DNA of 64,000 nucleotides, taken from assembly GCA_000193795.2 (NCBI GenBank), contig AEPI01000081.1:1-64000 (forward strand). The letters run 5' to 3'. The stretch comes from Neisseria lactamica NS19. Lineage in GTDB: Bacteria; Pseudomonadota; Gammaproteobacteria; Burkholderiales; Neisseriaceae. Positions 55,026 through 63,946 of the stretch are shown one piece after another. The position numbers and the translations under genes are program-made. Each line of letters opens with the position of its first letter. Position 1 is the first letter of the stretch. Below the pieces are notes generated by a model that was not told the origin of the DNA, ran no database searches, and worked only from the letters and a program-made list of their open reading frames with translations.

Positions 55026-55059
55026 CTCAAATCAAGCATCCCATTATCAGGATAGGAAT

Positions 55060-55446
55060 TTAGTCCACTTCGCCTGCGTATTGTTCGGCAGTCAGCAGAC
55101 CGTCGTAGTCTGCAACATTTGCCGGTTTGATTTTGAAGAACCAGCCTGCGCCGTATGGGTCGCTGTTGGCAGTTTCCGGTGCGCCGGGCAAGTCATCGTT
55201 GACGGCAACGACTTCGCCCGCAATCGGCGCGTACACGTCGGACGCTGCTTTTACAGACTCAACCACACCGGCCTGTTCTTCGGCAGCCAAATTTGCGCCG
55301 ACTTCGGGCAACTCGACGAACACGATGTCGCCCAACAGCTCTTGCGCGTGGTGGGTAATGCCGACGGTAATCGTACCGTCTTCTTCAAGGCGCAGCCATT
55401 CGTGGCTGGCAACGTATTTCAGTTCGGCGGGGATGTTGTTGCTCAT
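55060..55446 (-). CDS. gcvH: glycine cleavage system H protein
   Basis: 128 residues. The lipoyl Lys66 lies in VVESVKAASD; YGAGWFFKIKP near the C-terminus is typical. It shuttles the aminomethyl group between GcvP and GcvT. The start at 55446 follows GGAG. It stands two genes downstream of gcvT. Confidence 0.95.
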   Translation of the reverse strand: MSNNIPAELKYVASHEWLRLEEDGTITVGITHHAQELLGDIVFVELPEVGANLAAEEQAGVVESVKAASDVYAPIAGEVVAVNDDLPGAPETANSDPYGAGWFFKIKPANVADYDGLLTAEQYAGEVD

Positions 55447-55497
55447 AGTTTGATACTCCATTGGTAGGGGGTTATTTTCAGACGGCATCTGCTCAGC

Positions 55498-56115
55498 TTA
55501 GCGTGCGCAGATACCTCGTGCGATTAATTCTTCCAAGCGTCCGTAATGGACGGCAATCATATTGTTTTTATCTTGTTCCAATTTTTGCTTTTGGGCGGAA
55601 AGAAGTTTAGGGGAGGCAGAATAATCCAAATATGCTTCGTTTATCTCGCGCTTGTTACTTGCCATTACGCCGCTTGCGCGGAATACAACGATTTCTTGTT
55701 TGGATCTCATATTGTCTGCAACGGCAACCTTCAGGCCTTTGCTGCGGTAATCTGCACAAATACCTGTAACAGCCGATACTTTATCCACTTCAACTGTTCC
55801 CGCATAACGGCTGAACGCAAACAGGGTAAATGATTTCGCTTGCGACAATGATTTCAGGTCGGAAGCACGGCTTCTACCTTTATTATCTTGCACGGCAATA
55901 CTCAAATCATCATTCATGCGGATAATATCAAGAGCATATTCCCCGTCTATCGCCACCTCGCCGGCAATCTTTCCATTGCCGCCAACGGTTTTCATAAATG
56001 TTGCAGTACGGGATTTTCCTTCTGTATCGAAAAACATCAACCCGCGCTCGTCGGCAGACGAAGCGCAAGCCGATAACATCAATAACAACAATAAACTGCC
56101 AAAGGTTGCTTTCAT
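55498..56115 (-). CDS. hypothetical lipoprotein between gcvT and gcvH
   Basis: 205 residues. The signal MKATFGSLLLLLMLSACASS has a lipobox LSAC at Cys17. No family recognised. The mature part contains VAIDGEYALDIIRMNDDLS and an acidic/basic C-terminal region ending LIARGICAR. The position between gcvT and gcvH on the same strand suggests co-transcription, yet nothing links it to glycine metabolism. The ATG at 56115 is preferred to a TTG at 56127 placed on top of the ribosome site. Confidence 0.7.
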   Translation of the reverse strand: MKATFGSLLLLLMLSACASSADERGLMFFDTEGKSRTATFMKTVGGNGKIAGEVAIDGEYALDIIRMNDDLSIAVQDNKGRSRASDLKSLSQAKSFTLFAFSRYAGTVEVDKVSAVTGICADYRSKGLKVAVADNMRSKQEIVVFRASGVMASNKREINEAYLDYSASPKLLSAQKQKLEQDKNNMIAVHYGRLEELIARGICAR

Positions 56116-56143
56116 AGTAAACAACAATTCCTTAAAACCTGCT

Positions 56144-56178
56144 TTCAGACGGCATCTGAAATGAAAATGCTGTCTGAA
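56144..56178 (-). terminator. inverted uptake-sequence pair after gcvT (one degenerate)
   Basis: TTCAGACGGCAT (56144-56155) and ATGCTGTCTGAA (56167-56178) pair with one G-T mismatch. It may be an intra-operon attenuator. Confidence 0.5.
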
Positions 56179-56184
56179 CCGATA

Positions 56185-57285
56185 TTAATCAAACTGTTTC
56201 TGTCCGTTACGTACAAACGGCAGCTTCAGTACGCGTACGTCCACTTCTTTGCCGCGCATCAGCACTTTGGCGGTATCGCCGTCAAAGTCTTTCGGTACGC
56301 GGGCGATGGCGATGGATTGTTTCAGGCTTGGAGAGAATACGCCGCTGGTGGTTTCGCCTTTGCCTTTGTCGGTCAACACTTCCATATGCGCGCGCAGGAT
56401 ACCGCCTTTGTCGAGCAGCAAACCGACTTGTTTGACGGCAACGCCTTTTTCTTTCAATGCCAGCAAGGCGGCTTTACCGACGAAATCGCGGCTTTCGTCT
56501 TTCAAATCAACCGTCCAACCCATGCCTGCTTCGAGCGGGCTGGTGTCGTCGTCCATATCGTTGCCGTAGAGGTTCATACCGGCTTCCATACGCAGGGTAT
56601 CGCGCGCGCCGAGACCGCAGGGCTGTACGCCTGCTTGTTGCAGGGCTTTGAAGAATGCGACGGCTTCGGTGCCGGGCAGGATGACTTCGATGCCGTCTTC
56701 GCCGGTGTAGCCGGTGCGTGCGACAAACCAGTCGTTGCCCAAATCCGCGCCTTGGAACGGCTTGAGATTGTGGACGACATCCGCCCATTCGGGTTTGACG
56801 GTCAGGAGTTTTTCGATGGCTTTCGGGCCTTGTACGGCAAGCATACCAAGGTCGTAGCGCGGATTGAAGGCGACGCCGAATTCTTGTCCGACTTTGTGGA
56901 ATTGCGCCGTGTCTTTTTCGCGGGTCGCGCCGTTGGACACGATGCGGTATCGGGTTTCGGCTTCATTGGTGCGGTAAACGATCAAGTCGTCAATCACGCC
57001 GCCGTTGTCGTTGAGCAAAGCGGAATAAAGGGCTTTGCCGACAAAAGCGAGTTTGGCGACATCGTTGGCAATCAGTTTGCGGAAAAAGGCTTTGGCATTT
57101 GCGCCCGCTACGTCGGTAACGAGCATATGGGATACGTCAAACATACCGGCGTCGGTGCGCACGGCTTCGTGTTCGGCGATTTGCGAACCATAATGGATGG
57201 GCAGCTCCCAGCCGGCAAAATCTACCGGCTTCGCGCCTGCATCTTGATGGGCTTGGTGAAACGGGGTGGTTTTCAGAGCAGTCAT
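56185..57285 (-). CDS. gcvT: glycine cleavage system T protein (aminomethyltransferase)
   Basis: 366 residues. DAGMFDVSHMLV is the N-terminal GcvT motif; RTGYTGEDGIEV and LGARDTLRMEAGMNLYGND complete the folate-binding fold. It transfers the methylene group to tetrahydrofolate. GGAGAAACTTGAGA precedes the ATG at 57285. Its mRNA leader is a tandem glycine riboswitch. Confidence 0.95.
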   Translation of the reverse strand: MTALKTTPFHQAHQDAGAKPVDFAGWELPIHYGSQIAEHEAVRTDAGMFDVSHMLVTDVAGANAKAFFRKLIANDVAKLAFVGKALYSALLNDNGGVIDDLIVYRTNEAETRYRIVSNGATREKDTAQFHKVGQEFGVAFNPRYDLGMLAVQGPKAIEKLLTVKPEWADVVHNLKPFQGADLGNDWFVARTGYTGEDGIEVILPGTEAVAFFKALQQAGVQPCGLGARDTLRMEAGMNLYGNDMDDDTSPLEAGMGWTVDLKDESRDFVGKAALLALKEKGVAVKQVGLLLDKGGILRAHMEVLTDKGKGETTSGVFSPSLKQSIAIARVPKDFDGDTAKVLMRGKEVDVRVLKLPFVRNGQKQFD

Positions 57286-57347
57286 TCTCAAGTTTCTCCG
57301 GATTTTTTGTTCAGATGCCGCCCGCGCACCTGTGCGCGGATGACCCT

Positions 57348-57588
57348 ATCTGTCCTTGAACCTGAGATTTTCGGCCGTATCCGCATGACGGCAAACCAGT
57401 CTGCTCACTGCTTTGCGCGGTTGTCTGAATGGTGGTTCAGACGGCCTTCTCCCCTTCGGTGGACGTTATTCCAACGCCGCTCTCCAGATTGTTTGTTTCA
57501 ATGTGCAGTCCCTGATACCTGAGCGATTTAAGGGTGTCTGCGCCTTCGGTGGTTACATTGTAGTCGGGTGTAACACTCTCCTGCACAT
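57348..57588 (-). ncRNA. tandem glycine riboswitch upstream of gcvT
   Basis: Read on the minus strand. Aptamer 1 (57588-57501) starts ATGTGCAGGAGAG, has CCACCGAAGGCGCAGACACCC-like core split in CCACCGAAGG and GCAGACACCC, then TCGCTCAGGTATCAGGGACTG; P1 is ATGTGCAG with CTGCACAT. Aptamer 2 (57490-57348) starts AATCTGGAGAG, has CCACCGAAGGGGAGAAGG, then TCTCAGGTTCAAGGACAGAT. These are the conserved glycine-aptamer elements. A DUS hairpin (57423-57442) fills a variable stem of aptamer 2. A GC hairpin at 57322-57339 lies between the riboswitch and gcvT. Confidence 0.88.
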
Positions 57589-57786
57589 TTCCCGATTATG
57601 TCTTGAATCGGCGGTTTGGGCAAGCCGTCTTAAACATATGCGGCCCTCCCGGCGTTTTCAAACCGACTTCCTGAAAATGAAAACCATCTCTGATGACTAC
57701 ACAACTTTTTATATGTTAATATGCCTCAAGCCCATCCATACGGATGATCGCAAGCTGCCCGAATCCCATCAGCGGAACACAAATTT

Positions 57787-58269
57787 ATGCCACAAATCAC
57801 TTTAGACAAAACGGATATTAAAATCTTACAGGTTCTTCAGGAAAACGGCAGGCTGACCAATGTCGAGCTGTCCGAACGCGTCGCGCTCTCGCCCTCCCCC
57901 TGCCTGCGCCGCCTGAAACAGTTGGAAGATAGCGGCATCGTCCGGCAATACGCCGCGCTGCTGTCGCCCGAATCCGTCAACTTGGGGCTTCAGGCATTTA
58001 TCCGCGTTTCCATCAGCAAGGCAAAAGACGCGCGGGAAGACTTTGCCGCCTCTGTTCAAAAATGGCCCGAAGTATTAAGCTGCTTCGCCCTGACCGGCGA
58101 GACCGACTACCTGCTTCAGGCGTTTTTTACCGATATGAACGCGTTTTCCCATTTTGTTTTGGATACACTTTTATCCCACCACGGCGTACAGGATGCCCAA
58201 TCGAGCTTTGTTTTAAAAGAAATCAAACACACCACATCCCTGCCGCTCAACCATTTGTTGAAAGAATAA
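57787..58269 (+). CDS. Lrp/AsnC-family transcriptional regulator
   Basis: 160 residues. N-terminal helix-turn-helix (NVELSERVALSPSPCLRRLK, about 25-44), then the RAM effector domain with VLSCFALTGETDYLLQAF. Divergent from gcvT. Lrp-type proteins respond to amino acids such as leucine or methionine; a role on gcv is possible but inferred. Confidence 0.9.
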   Translation: MPQITLDKTDIKILQVLQENGRLTNVELSERVALSPSPCLRRLKQLEDSGIVRQYAALLSPESVNLGLQAFIRVSISKAKDAREDFAASVQKWPEVLSCFALTGETDYLLQAFFTDMNAFSHFVLDTLLSHHGVQDAQSSFVLKEIKHTTSLPLNHLLKE

Positions 58270-58286
58270 TTTTCCGATACCCATTT

Positions 58287-58883
58287 ATGGATACCGACTG
58301 CTTTTCACATCAGGAACACATTGCCCAAGCCACCCGGCAATGGTTGGAAAAAGCCGTTATCGGCTTGAATTTATGCCCCTTTTCCAAAGCACCGTATGTC
58401 AAAAACCTCGTCCGCATTACCATCAGCAAGGCGCGGCATTTAGACGGCTTTTTAGAAGATTTAGACAAGGAATTGCAAATTCTAGGCAAATCGATGCCGT
58501 CTGAAATTGAAACCACGCTATTGGTTCACCCGACCTTATTTCCCGATTTTAGCCGGTTTAATGATTTCCTTGACCTTGCCGATGCCGCCATTATTGAAAA
58601 CGGCTTGGAAGGCATCATCCAAATCGCCCCGTTTCATCCCGATTTCCAATTTGAAGGCACGGATTCGGACGACATCGGCAACTATACCAATCGCTCGCCT
58701 TATCCGACACTGCATCTGATACGCGAGGACAGCATCGCCAAAGCCGGTCTTGCCATACCCGACGCATCAGTCATTTACGAACGCAATATTGCCCTGCTCA
58801 AACAAATGGGACATGAAGGCTGGGCAAAACTCGGTATCACATCCTGCCCTTATCCGCACAACAAGAAAAATACTTCAAAATGA
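58287..58883 (+). CDS. DUF1415 family protein
   Basis: 198 residues. GLNLCPFSKAPYVKN and LVHPTLFPDFSRFNDFLD are the conserved DUF1415 segments, and HPDFQFEGTDSDDIGNYTNRSPYP follows in two halves near residue 115. Function unknown. It overlaps the next gene by 4 bp (ATGA). Confidence 0.82.
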   Translation: MDTDCFSHQEHIAQATRQWLEKAVIGLNLCPFSKAPYVKNLVRITISKARHLDGFLEDLDKELQILGKSMPSEIETTLLVHPTLFPDFSRFNDFLDLADAAIIENGLEGIIQIAPFHPDFQFEGTDSDDIGNYTNRSPYPTLHLIREDSIAKAGLAIPDASVIYERNIALLKQMGHEGWAKLGITSCPYPHNKKNTSK

Positions 58884-59239
58884 TACGTTATCTGTTAATT
58901 GCCTGCGGCGGCATCTCCCTGCTGCTGGGAGTCATCGGTATTTTTCTGCCGCTGTTGCCGACCACGCCCTTTGTTTTACTTTCCGCCGCCTGCTGGGCAA
59001 AGGCATCCCCGCGTTTTCACCGCTGGCTGCACCGGCACCGCTATTTCGGCCCGATGGTTCATAATTGGGAAAAAAACGGCGCAGTGCCGCGCAAAGCCAA
59101 AATTTTCGCCATCAGTATGATGACCGCCTCCTGTCTGATGATGTTTTGGCAGTTCCCCCAACGCTGGTGGGTAGGGGCGGTTTCATCGGTTTTTTGTTCC
59201 TTTGTCGCCATATGGATGTGGCGCAGGCCCGAATCCTGA
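58880..59239 (+). CDS. DUF454 (YbaN-like) inner-membrane protein
   Basis: 119 residues, three hydrophobic helices. LGVIGIFLPLLPTTPFVLLS and CWAKASPRFHRWL are the DUF454 motifs. Function unknown. Coupled to the DUF1415 gene. Confidence 0.85.
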   Translation: MIRYLLIACGGISLLLGVIGIFLPLLPTTPFVLLSAACWAKASPRFHRWLHRHRYFGPMVHNWEKNGAVPRKAKIFAISMMTASCLMMFWQFPQRWWVGAVSSVFCSFVAIWMWRRPES

Positions 59240-59598
59240 ATGCCGTCTGAAAGGGGCGGGCGCAAACAAACGGGTGGGGCAAACCTGTTTTATTGAAAAT
59301 ATATGTTAAAATAAATTCATTTTCCGTTTTCGATAGATTATTTATTAAAGATATATATTTCATTGTTTTAAATAAAATTATTTATCAAAAAAGACATATA
59401 TTCCCAAGCGCGGCAATACGCCCTCCCGCCGCCTTCCGGTTTGGGCAACTGGTTTATCCTGATTATTTACTTTACAATCAATCGGAAAACTTTTTTTCAA
59501 AAACAAACAGGCAGCACAGTCCGCCTATGTCCGGGCGGCACGAAGCCTGTATCACTCCCGCGCGCCGCGCAAGGCAGTGCTTGAATCGAGGAAACACG
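59240..59598 (+). other. 359-bp AT-rich leader region of nhaD
   Basis: No gene supported. It contains one single uptake sequence (ATGCCGTCTGAA near 59239) and an AT-rich block at 59298-59400. An open frame continues upstream of nhaD to 59293, but it lacks a ribosome site and is not homologous to the antiporter. Confidence 0.5.
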
Positions 59599-61020
59599 AT
59601 GCGCCACCTACCCCTGTTTTCACTCATACTTTTCCCGGCATCGGTTTACGCCGCAGATTTGGACGGCGCAAACCTAAACCTGCTGTGGGGCTTGCCCTTC
59701 GCCCTGATTTTGCTGTCTATCGCATTAGGCCCCTTGTTTTTTTCACATACCTGGCATCACCATTACGGCAAAATCACTGCCGTTTGGACATTGCTCTTCC
59801 TCATCCCGTTCAGTTTGGTTTTTGGCGCGTCCGCCGGCATACATACCGTCGCACACGCACTCGTTGAAGAATACATCCCCTTCATCCTGCTGCTGCTTGC
59901 CCTGTACACCATTTCAGGCGGCATTTTGGTTTGGGGCGACTTGAACGGCACACCCAAGCTCAACACCGCCCTGCTTGCCGTCGGCACGGCACTGGCTTCA
60001 ATTATGGGCACGACCGGCGCGGCAATGCTGATGATTCGTCCGCTGCTGAAAGCCAACCAAAACCGTGCCCACCGCGTGCACATCGTCATCTTCTTCATTT
60101 TCCTGGTTGCAAACATCGGCGGCGGTCTGACCCCTTTGGGCGACCCCCCGCTCTTCCTCGGCTTTCTTAAGGGTGTAGATTTTATGTGGACGGTCAAACA
60201 TATGCTTGCCCCTGTCCTGATCAGCACCGCCGCTCTGTTGACCGCCTTCTATTTCATCGACAACCGTTTCTTCAAACAGGAAAGCATTGCACAAGATATA
60301 CCGAAACAACAGGAAAAACCCGAAAAAATCGCCATCTTCGGAAAATGGAATTTCCTCCTGCTGGCGGGCGTGGTCGGCGCGGTTCTGATGTCCGGCCTTT
60401 GGAAGCCCGAACACCCGGGATTTGAAATCCTCGGCAGCCGTTACGCCCTGCAAAACCTTGTCCGCGACCTCATCCTGATTGCATTGACCTCCGTATCTAT
60501 GGCGATTACGCCCAAACAAGTTCGCGCCGGCAACGAATTCAACTTTGAACCCATCGCCGAAGTGGGCAAACTCTTCCTCGGCATCTTCATCACCATCTTC
60601 CCCGTCCTGAGCATTCTGAAAGCAGGCGAGGCAGGCGCGCTGGGCGGAGTGGTATCGCTGGTTCACGATACGGCAGGCCATCCGATTAATGTGATGTATT
60701 TCTGGATGAGCGGCATATTGTCGGCATTCTTGGATAACGCGCCCACTTATCTCGTGTTTTTCAATATGGCGGGCGGCGATGCCCAAGCCTTGATGACGGG
60801 CCCTTTGTTCCATACCCTGCTGGCCGTCTCTATGGGTTCGGTATTTATGGGCGCACTGACCTATATCGGCAACGCGCCGAACTTTATGGTCAAAGCCATT
60901 GCCGAACAGCGCGGCATCCCTATGCCTTCGTTTTTCGGCTATATGATGTGGTCGGCGGCTTTTCTGATTCCCGTCTTCATCATCCACACCCTTGTCTTTT
61001 TCGTTTTCAAACTGCTGTAA
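59599..61020 (+). CDS. nhaD: Na+/H+ antiporter NhaD
   Basis: A 473-residue ion-transporter superfamily protein with about 12 helices. GGGLTPLGDPPLFLGFLKGV and SAFLDNAPTYLVFFN are the conserved NhaD motifs. The start at 59599 gives a signal-like first helix and has GAGGAAACACG upstream. It uses the ion gradients that the neighbouring Nqr pump generates. Confidence 0.9.
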   Translation: MRHLPLFSLILFPASVYAADLDGANLNLLWGLPFALILLSIALGPLFFSHTWHHHYGKITAVWTLLFLIPFSLVFGASAGIHTVAHALVEEYIPFILLLLALYTISGGILVWGDLNGTPKLNTALLAVGTALASIMGTTGAAMLMIRPLLKANQNRAHRVHIVIFFIFLVANIGGGLTPLGDPPLFLGFLKGVDFMWTVKHMLAPVLISTAALLTAFYFIDNRFFKQESIAQDIPKQQEKPEKIAIFGKWNFLLLAGVVGAVLMSGLWKPEHPGFEILGSRYALQNLVRDLILIALTSVSMAITPKQVRAGNEFNFEPIAEVGKLFLGIFITIFPVLSILKAGEAGALGGVVSLVHDTAGHPINVMYFWMSGILSAFLDNAPTYLVFFNMAGGDAQALMTGPLFHTLLAVSMGSVFMGALTYIGNAPNFMVKAIAEQRGIPMPSFFGYMMWSAAFLIPVFIIHTLVFFVFKLL

Positions 61021-61025
61021 ACGCT

Positions 61026-61051
61026 ATGCCGTCTGAACATTCAGACGGCAT
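61026..61051 (+). terminator. inverted uptake-sequence terminator after nhaD
   Basis: ATGCCGTCTGAA and TTCAGACGGCAT form a tight hairpin followed by TTTT. Confidence 0.87.
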
Positions 61052-61096
61052 TTTAAATTCCGGCATAATCAAATCAATATCCCCCCTTCCGACAAT

Positions 61097-61202
61097 TATA
61101 GTGGATTAACAAAAATCAGGACAAGGCGACGAAGCCGCAGACAGTACAAATAGTACGGCAAGGCGAGGCAACGCCGTACTGGTTTAAATTTAATCCACTA
61201 TA
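61097..61202. repeat. Correia repeat enclosed element (106 bp form) upstream of nqrA
   Basis: TATAGTGGATTAAC and TTAATCCACTATA terminal repeats with the same core as the copy at 4931-5037. It ends 165 bp before the nqrA start; CREE ends can supply promoter elements. Confidence 0.93.
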
Positions 61203-61367
61203 AAAACGGCTTCCGCAAGGAAAAAAGCAGCAAATCTGACAAACAGGTACAATTCCTGATAAAATCTAACACTTTGCTACATTAATTTATTCAATGCTTT
61301 TGATGCCGCGCGACACGGTATCAAAACACGCCGTTTTTACCTTAACCATCACAAGTAATGCAAATCT

Positions 61368-62711
61368 ATGATTAAAATCAAAAAAGGTCTAGACCTGCCC
61401 ATCGCGGGCAGACCGGAGCAAACCGTTTACGACGGTCCGGCCATTACCGAAGTCGCGTTGCTTGGCGAAGAATATGCCGGTATGCGCCCCTCGATGAAAG
61501 TCAAGGAAGGCGATGCCGTCAAAAAAGGCCAAGTGCTGTTTGAAGACAAAAAGAATCCGGGCGTGGTGTTTACTGCGCCGGCTTCCGGAAAAATCGCCGC
61601 GATTCACCGTGGCGAAAAGCGCGTGCTTCAGTCGGTTGTGATTGCCGTTGAAGGCGATGATGAAATCGAGTTCGAACGCTACGCGCCCGATGCCTTGGCA
61701 AACTTAAGCGGCGAAGAAGTGCGCCGCAATCTGATTCAATCCGGCTTGTGGACCGCGCTACGTACCCGTCCGTTCAGCAAGATTCCCGCCGTCGATGCCG
61801 AGCCGTCCGCCATTTTCGTCAATGCGATGGACACCAATCCGCTGGCTGCCGATCCTGTGGTCATCATCAAAGAAGCCGCCGAAGACTTCAAACTCGGCCT
61901 GTTGGTATTAAGCCGCCTGACCGAACGTAAAATCCATGTGTGTAAAGCAGCCGGTGCGGACGTGCCGTCTGAAAACGCTGCCAACATCGAAACACATGAA
62001 TTCGGCGGCCCACATCCTGCCGGTTTGAGCGGCACGCACATTCATTTCATCGAGCCGGTCGGTGCGAATAAAATCGTTTGGACCATCAATTATCAAGACG
62101 TGATTGCCATTGGCCGTTTGTTTGCAACAGGCCGTCTGAACACCGGGCGCGTGATTGCCTTGGGCGGTTCTCAAGTCAACAAACCGCGCCTCTTGCGTAC
62201 CGTTTTGGGGGCGAAGGTGTCTCAACTTACCGCCGGCGAATTGGTTGACGCAGACAACCGCGTAATTTCCGGCTCGGTATTGAACGGCGCGATTGCACAA
62301 GGCGCGCATGATTATTTGGGACGCTACCACAATCAGATTTCCGTTATCGAAGAAGGCCGCAGCAAAGAGCTGTTCGGCTGGGTTGCGCCGCAGCCGGACA
62401 AATACTCGATTACGCGTACGACCCTCGGCCATTTCCTGAAAAACAAACTCTTCAAGTTCACGACAGCCGTCAACGGCGGCGACCGCGCTATGGTTCCCAT
62501 CGGTACTTACGAGCGCGTGATGCCTCTGGACATCCTGCCTACCCTGCTTTTGCGCGATTTAATCGTCGGCGATACCGACAGCGCGCAGGCTTTGGGTTGC
62601 TTGGAATTAGACGAAGAAGACCTCGCTTTGTGCAGCTTCGTCTGCCCGGGCAAATACGAATACGGCCCGCTGTTGCGCAAGGTGCTGGAAACCATTGAGA
62701 AGGAAGGCTGA
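61368..62711 (+). CDS. nqrA: Na+-translocating NADH:quinone reductase subunit A
   Basis: 447 residues. MIKIKKGLDLPIAGRPEQTV, PSMKVKEGDAVKKGQVLFEDK and ALGGSQVNKPRLLRTVLGA match NqrA. It binds quinone at the cytoplasmic side of the Na+-NQR complex. First gene of nqrABC(DEF). Confidence 0.95.
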   Translation: MIKIKKGLDLPIAGRPEQTVYDGPAITEVALLGEEYAGMRPSMKVKEGDAVKKGQVLFEDKKNPGVVFTAPASGKIAAIHRGEKRVLQSVVIAVEGDDEIEFERYAPDALANLSGEEVRRNLIQSGLWTALRTRPFSKIPAVDAEPSAIFVNAMDTNPLAADPVVIIKEAAEDFKLGLLVLSRLTERKIHVCKAAGADVPSENAANIETHEFGGPHPAGLSGTHIHFIEPVGANKIVWTINYQDVIAIGRLFATGRLNTGRVIALGGSQVNKPRLLRTVLGAKVSQLTAGELVDADNRVISGSVLNGAIAQGAHDYLGRYHNQISVIEEGRSKELFGWVAPQPDKYSITRTTLGHFLKNKLFKFTTAVNGGDRAMVPIGTYERVMPLDILPTLLLRDLIVGDTDSAQALGCLELDEEDLALCSFVCPGKYEYGPLLRKVLETIEKEG

Positions 62712-62713
62712 TT

Positions 62714-63946
62714 ATGGGCTTGAAACATTTTCTGGAAAAAATCGAACCGCACTTCCTGCCGGGCGGCAAACATGAAAAATGGTATGCCCTCTATGAAGCT
62801 GCGGCGACGATTTTCTACACATCCGGCGCGGTAACGCGCAAAGCGGCGCATGTCCGCGACGCGCTCGACTCCAAGCGTATGATGATTTTGGTATGGCTGG
62901 CTTTGTTCCCCGCTATGTTCTACGGTATGTACAACGTCGGCGTACAGGCATTCGGTGCGTTAACGCCCGATTTGCTGCAACAAAGCATCGCCAACGACTG
63001 GCATTACGCCCTTGCAAACGCTTTGGGCATCAATATGTCGTCTGAAGCTGGCGTGTCGGGCAAAATGCTGTTCGGCGCGATTTACTTCCTGCCGATTTAT
63101 GCAACCGTATTTATCGTCGGCGGTTTTTGGGAAGTCTTGTTCGCCACCGTGCGCAAACACGAAATCAACGAAGGTTTCTTTGTTACTTCGATTCTGTTTG
63201 CCTTAATCGTTCCGCCTACCCTGCCTTTGTGGCAGGCGGCTTTGGGCATTACCTTCGGCGTAGTGGTTGCAAAAGAGGTATTCGGCGGTACGGGTAAAAA
63301 CTTTATGAACCCTGCGCTGGCAGGCCGCGCCTTCCTGTTCTTCGCCTACCCTGCCAACTTGAGCGGCGATGCGGTTTGGACGGCGGTTGACGGCTATTCC
63401 GGCGCAACCGCGCTGGCGCAATGGGCGGCACACGGTGCAGACGGCCTGAAAAACGCCGTAACCGGTCAAACCATCACTTGGATGGACGCGTTTATCGGTA
63501 ACGTACCCGGCTCCATCGGCGAAGTATCCACTTTGGCACTCTTAATCGGCGGCGCGTTTATCGTGTTTGCCCGCATCGCTTCTTGGCGCATTATTGCCGG
63601 CGTGATGATCGGTATGATTGCGATGTCTTCGCTGTTCAACTTCATCGGTTCGGACACCAACGCTATGTTTGCTATGCCTTGGTACTGGCATCTGGTCGTC
63701 GGCGGCTTCGCCATCGGTATGCTGTTTATGGCGACCGACCCTGTTTCCGCTTCCTTTACCAATGTCGGCAAATGGTGGTACGGCGCGCTTATCGGCGTGA
63801 TGTGCGTATTGATCCGCGTGGTCAACCCTGCTTACCCCGAAGGCATGATGTTGGCGATTCTGTTTGCCAACCTGTTTGCCCCGATTTTCGACTATTTCGT
63901 CGCACAAGCGAACATCAAACGCAGAAAGGCGCGCAGCAATGGCTAA
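62714..63946 (+). CDS. nqrB: Na+-translocating NADH:quinone reductase subunit B
   Basis: 410 residues with about ten helices. The covalent FMN site is in DGYSGATALAQW (Thr after Ala). GTGKNFMNPALAGRAFLFF and FMATDPVSASFTNVGKWWYG are conserved. It overlaps nqrC. Confidence 0.95.
   Translation: MGLKHFLEKIEPHFLPGGKHEKWYALYEAAATIFYTSGAVTRKAAHVRDALDSKRMMILVWLALFPAMFYGMYNVGVQAFGALTPDLLQQSIANDWHYALANALGINMSSEAGVSGKMLFGAIYFLPIYATVFIVGGFWEVLFATVRKHEINEGFFVTSILFALIVPPTLPLWQAALGITFGVVVAKEVFGGTGKNFMNPALAGRAFLFFAYPANLSGDAVWTAVDGYSGATALAQWAAHGADGLKNAVTGQTITWMDAFIGNVPGSIGEVSTLALLIGGAFIVFARIASWRIIAGVMIGMIAMSSLFNFIGSDTNAMFAMPWYWHLVVGGFAIGMLFMATDPVSASFTNVGKWWYGALIGVMCVLIRVVNPAYPEGMMLAILFANLFAPIFDYFVAQANIKRRKARSNG

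Noticed and set aside
56161..57522. 453-codon frame antisense to gcvT
   Set aside because: Shadow of gcvT that also crosses the riboswitch.
57413..57805. 130-codon frame upstream of the Lrp/AsnC gene
   Set aside because: It runs across the glycine riboswitch and has no homology signal or ribosome site.
59293..59598. N-terminal extension of NhaD by 102 residues
   Set aside because: AT-rich non-homologous sequence; a ribosome site and hydrophobic first helix mark the start at 59599.
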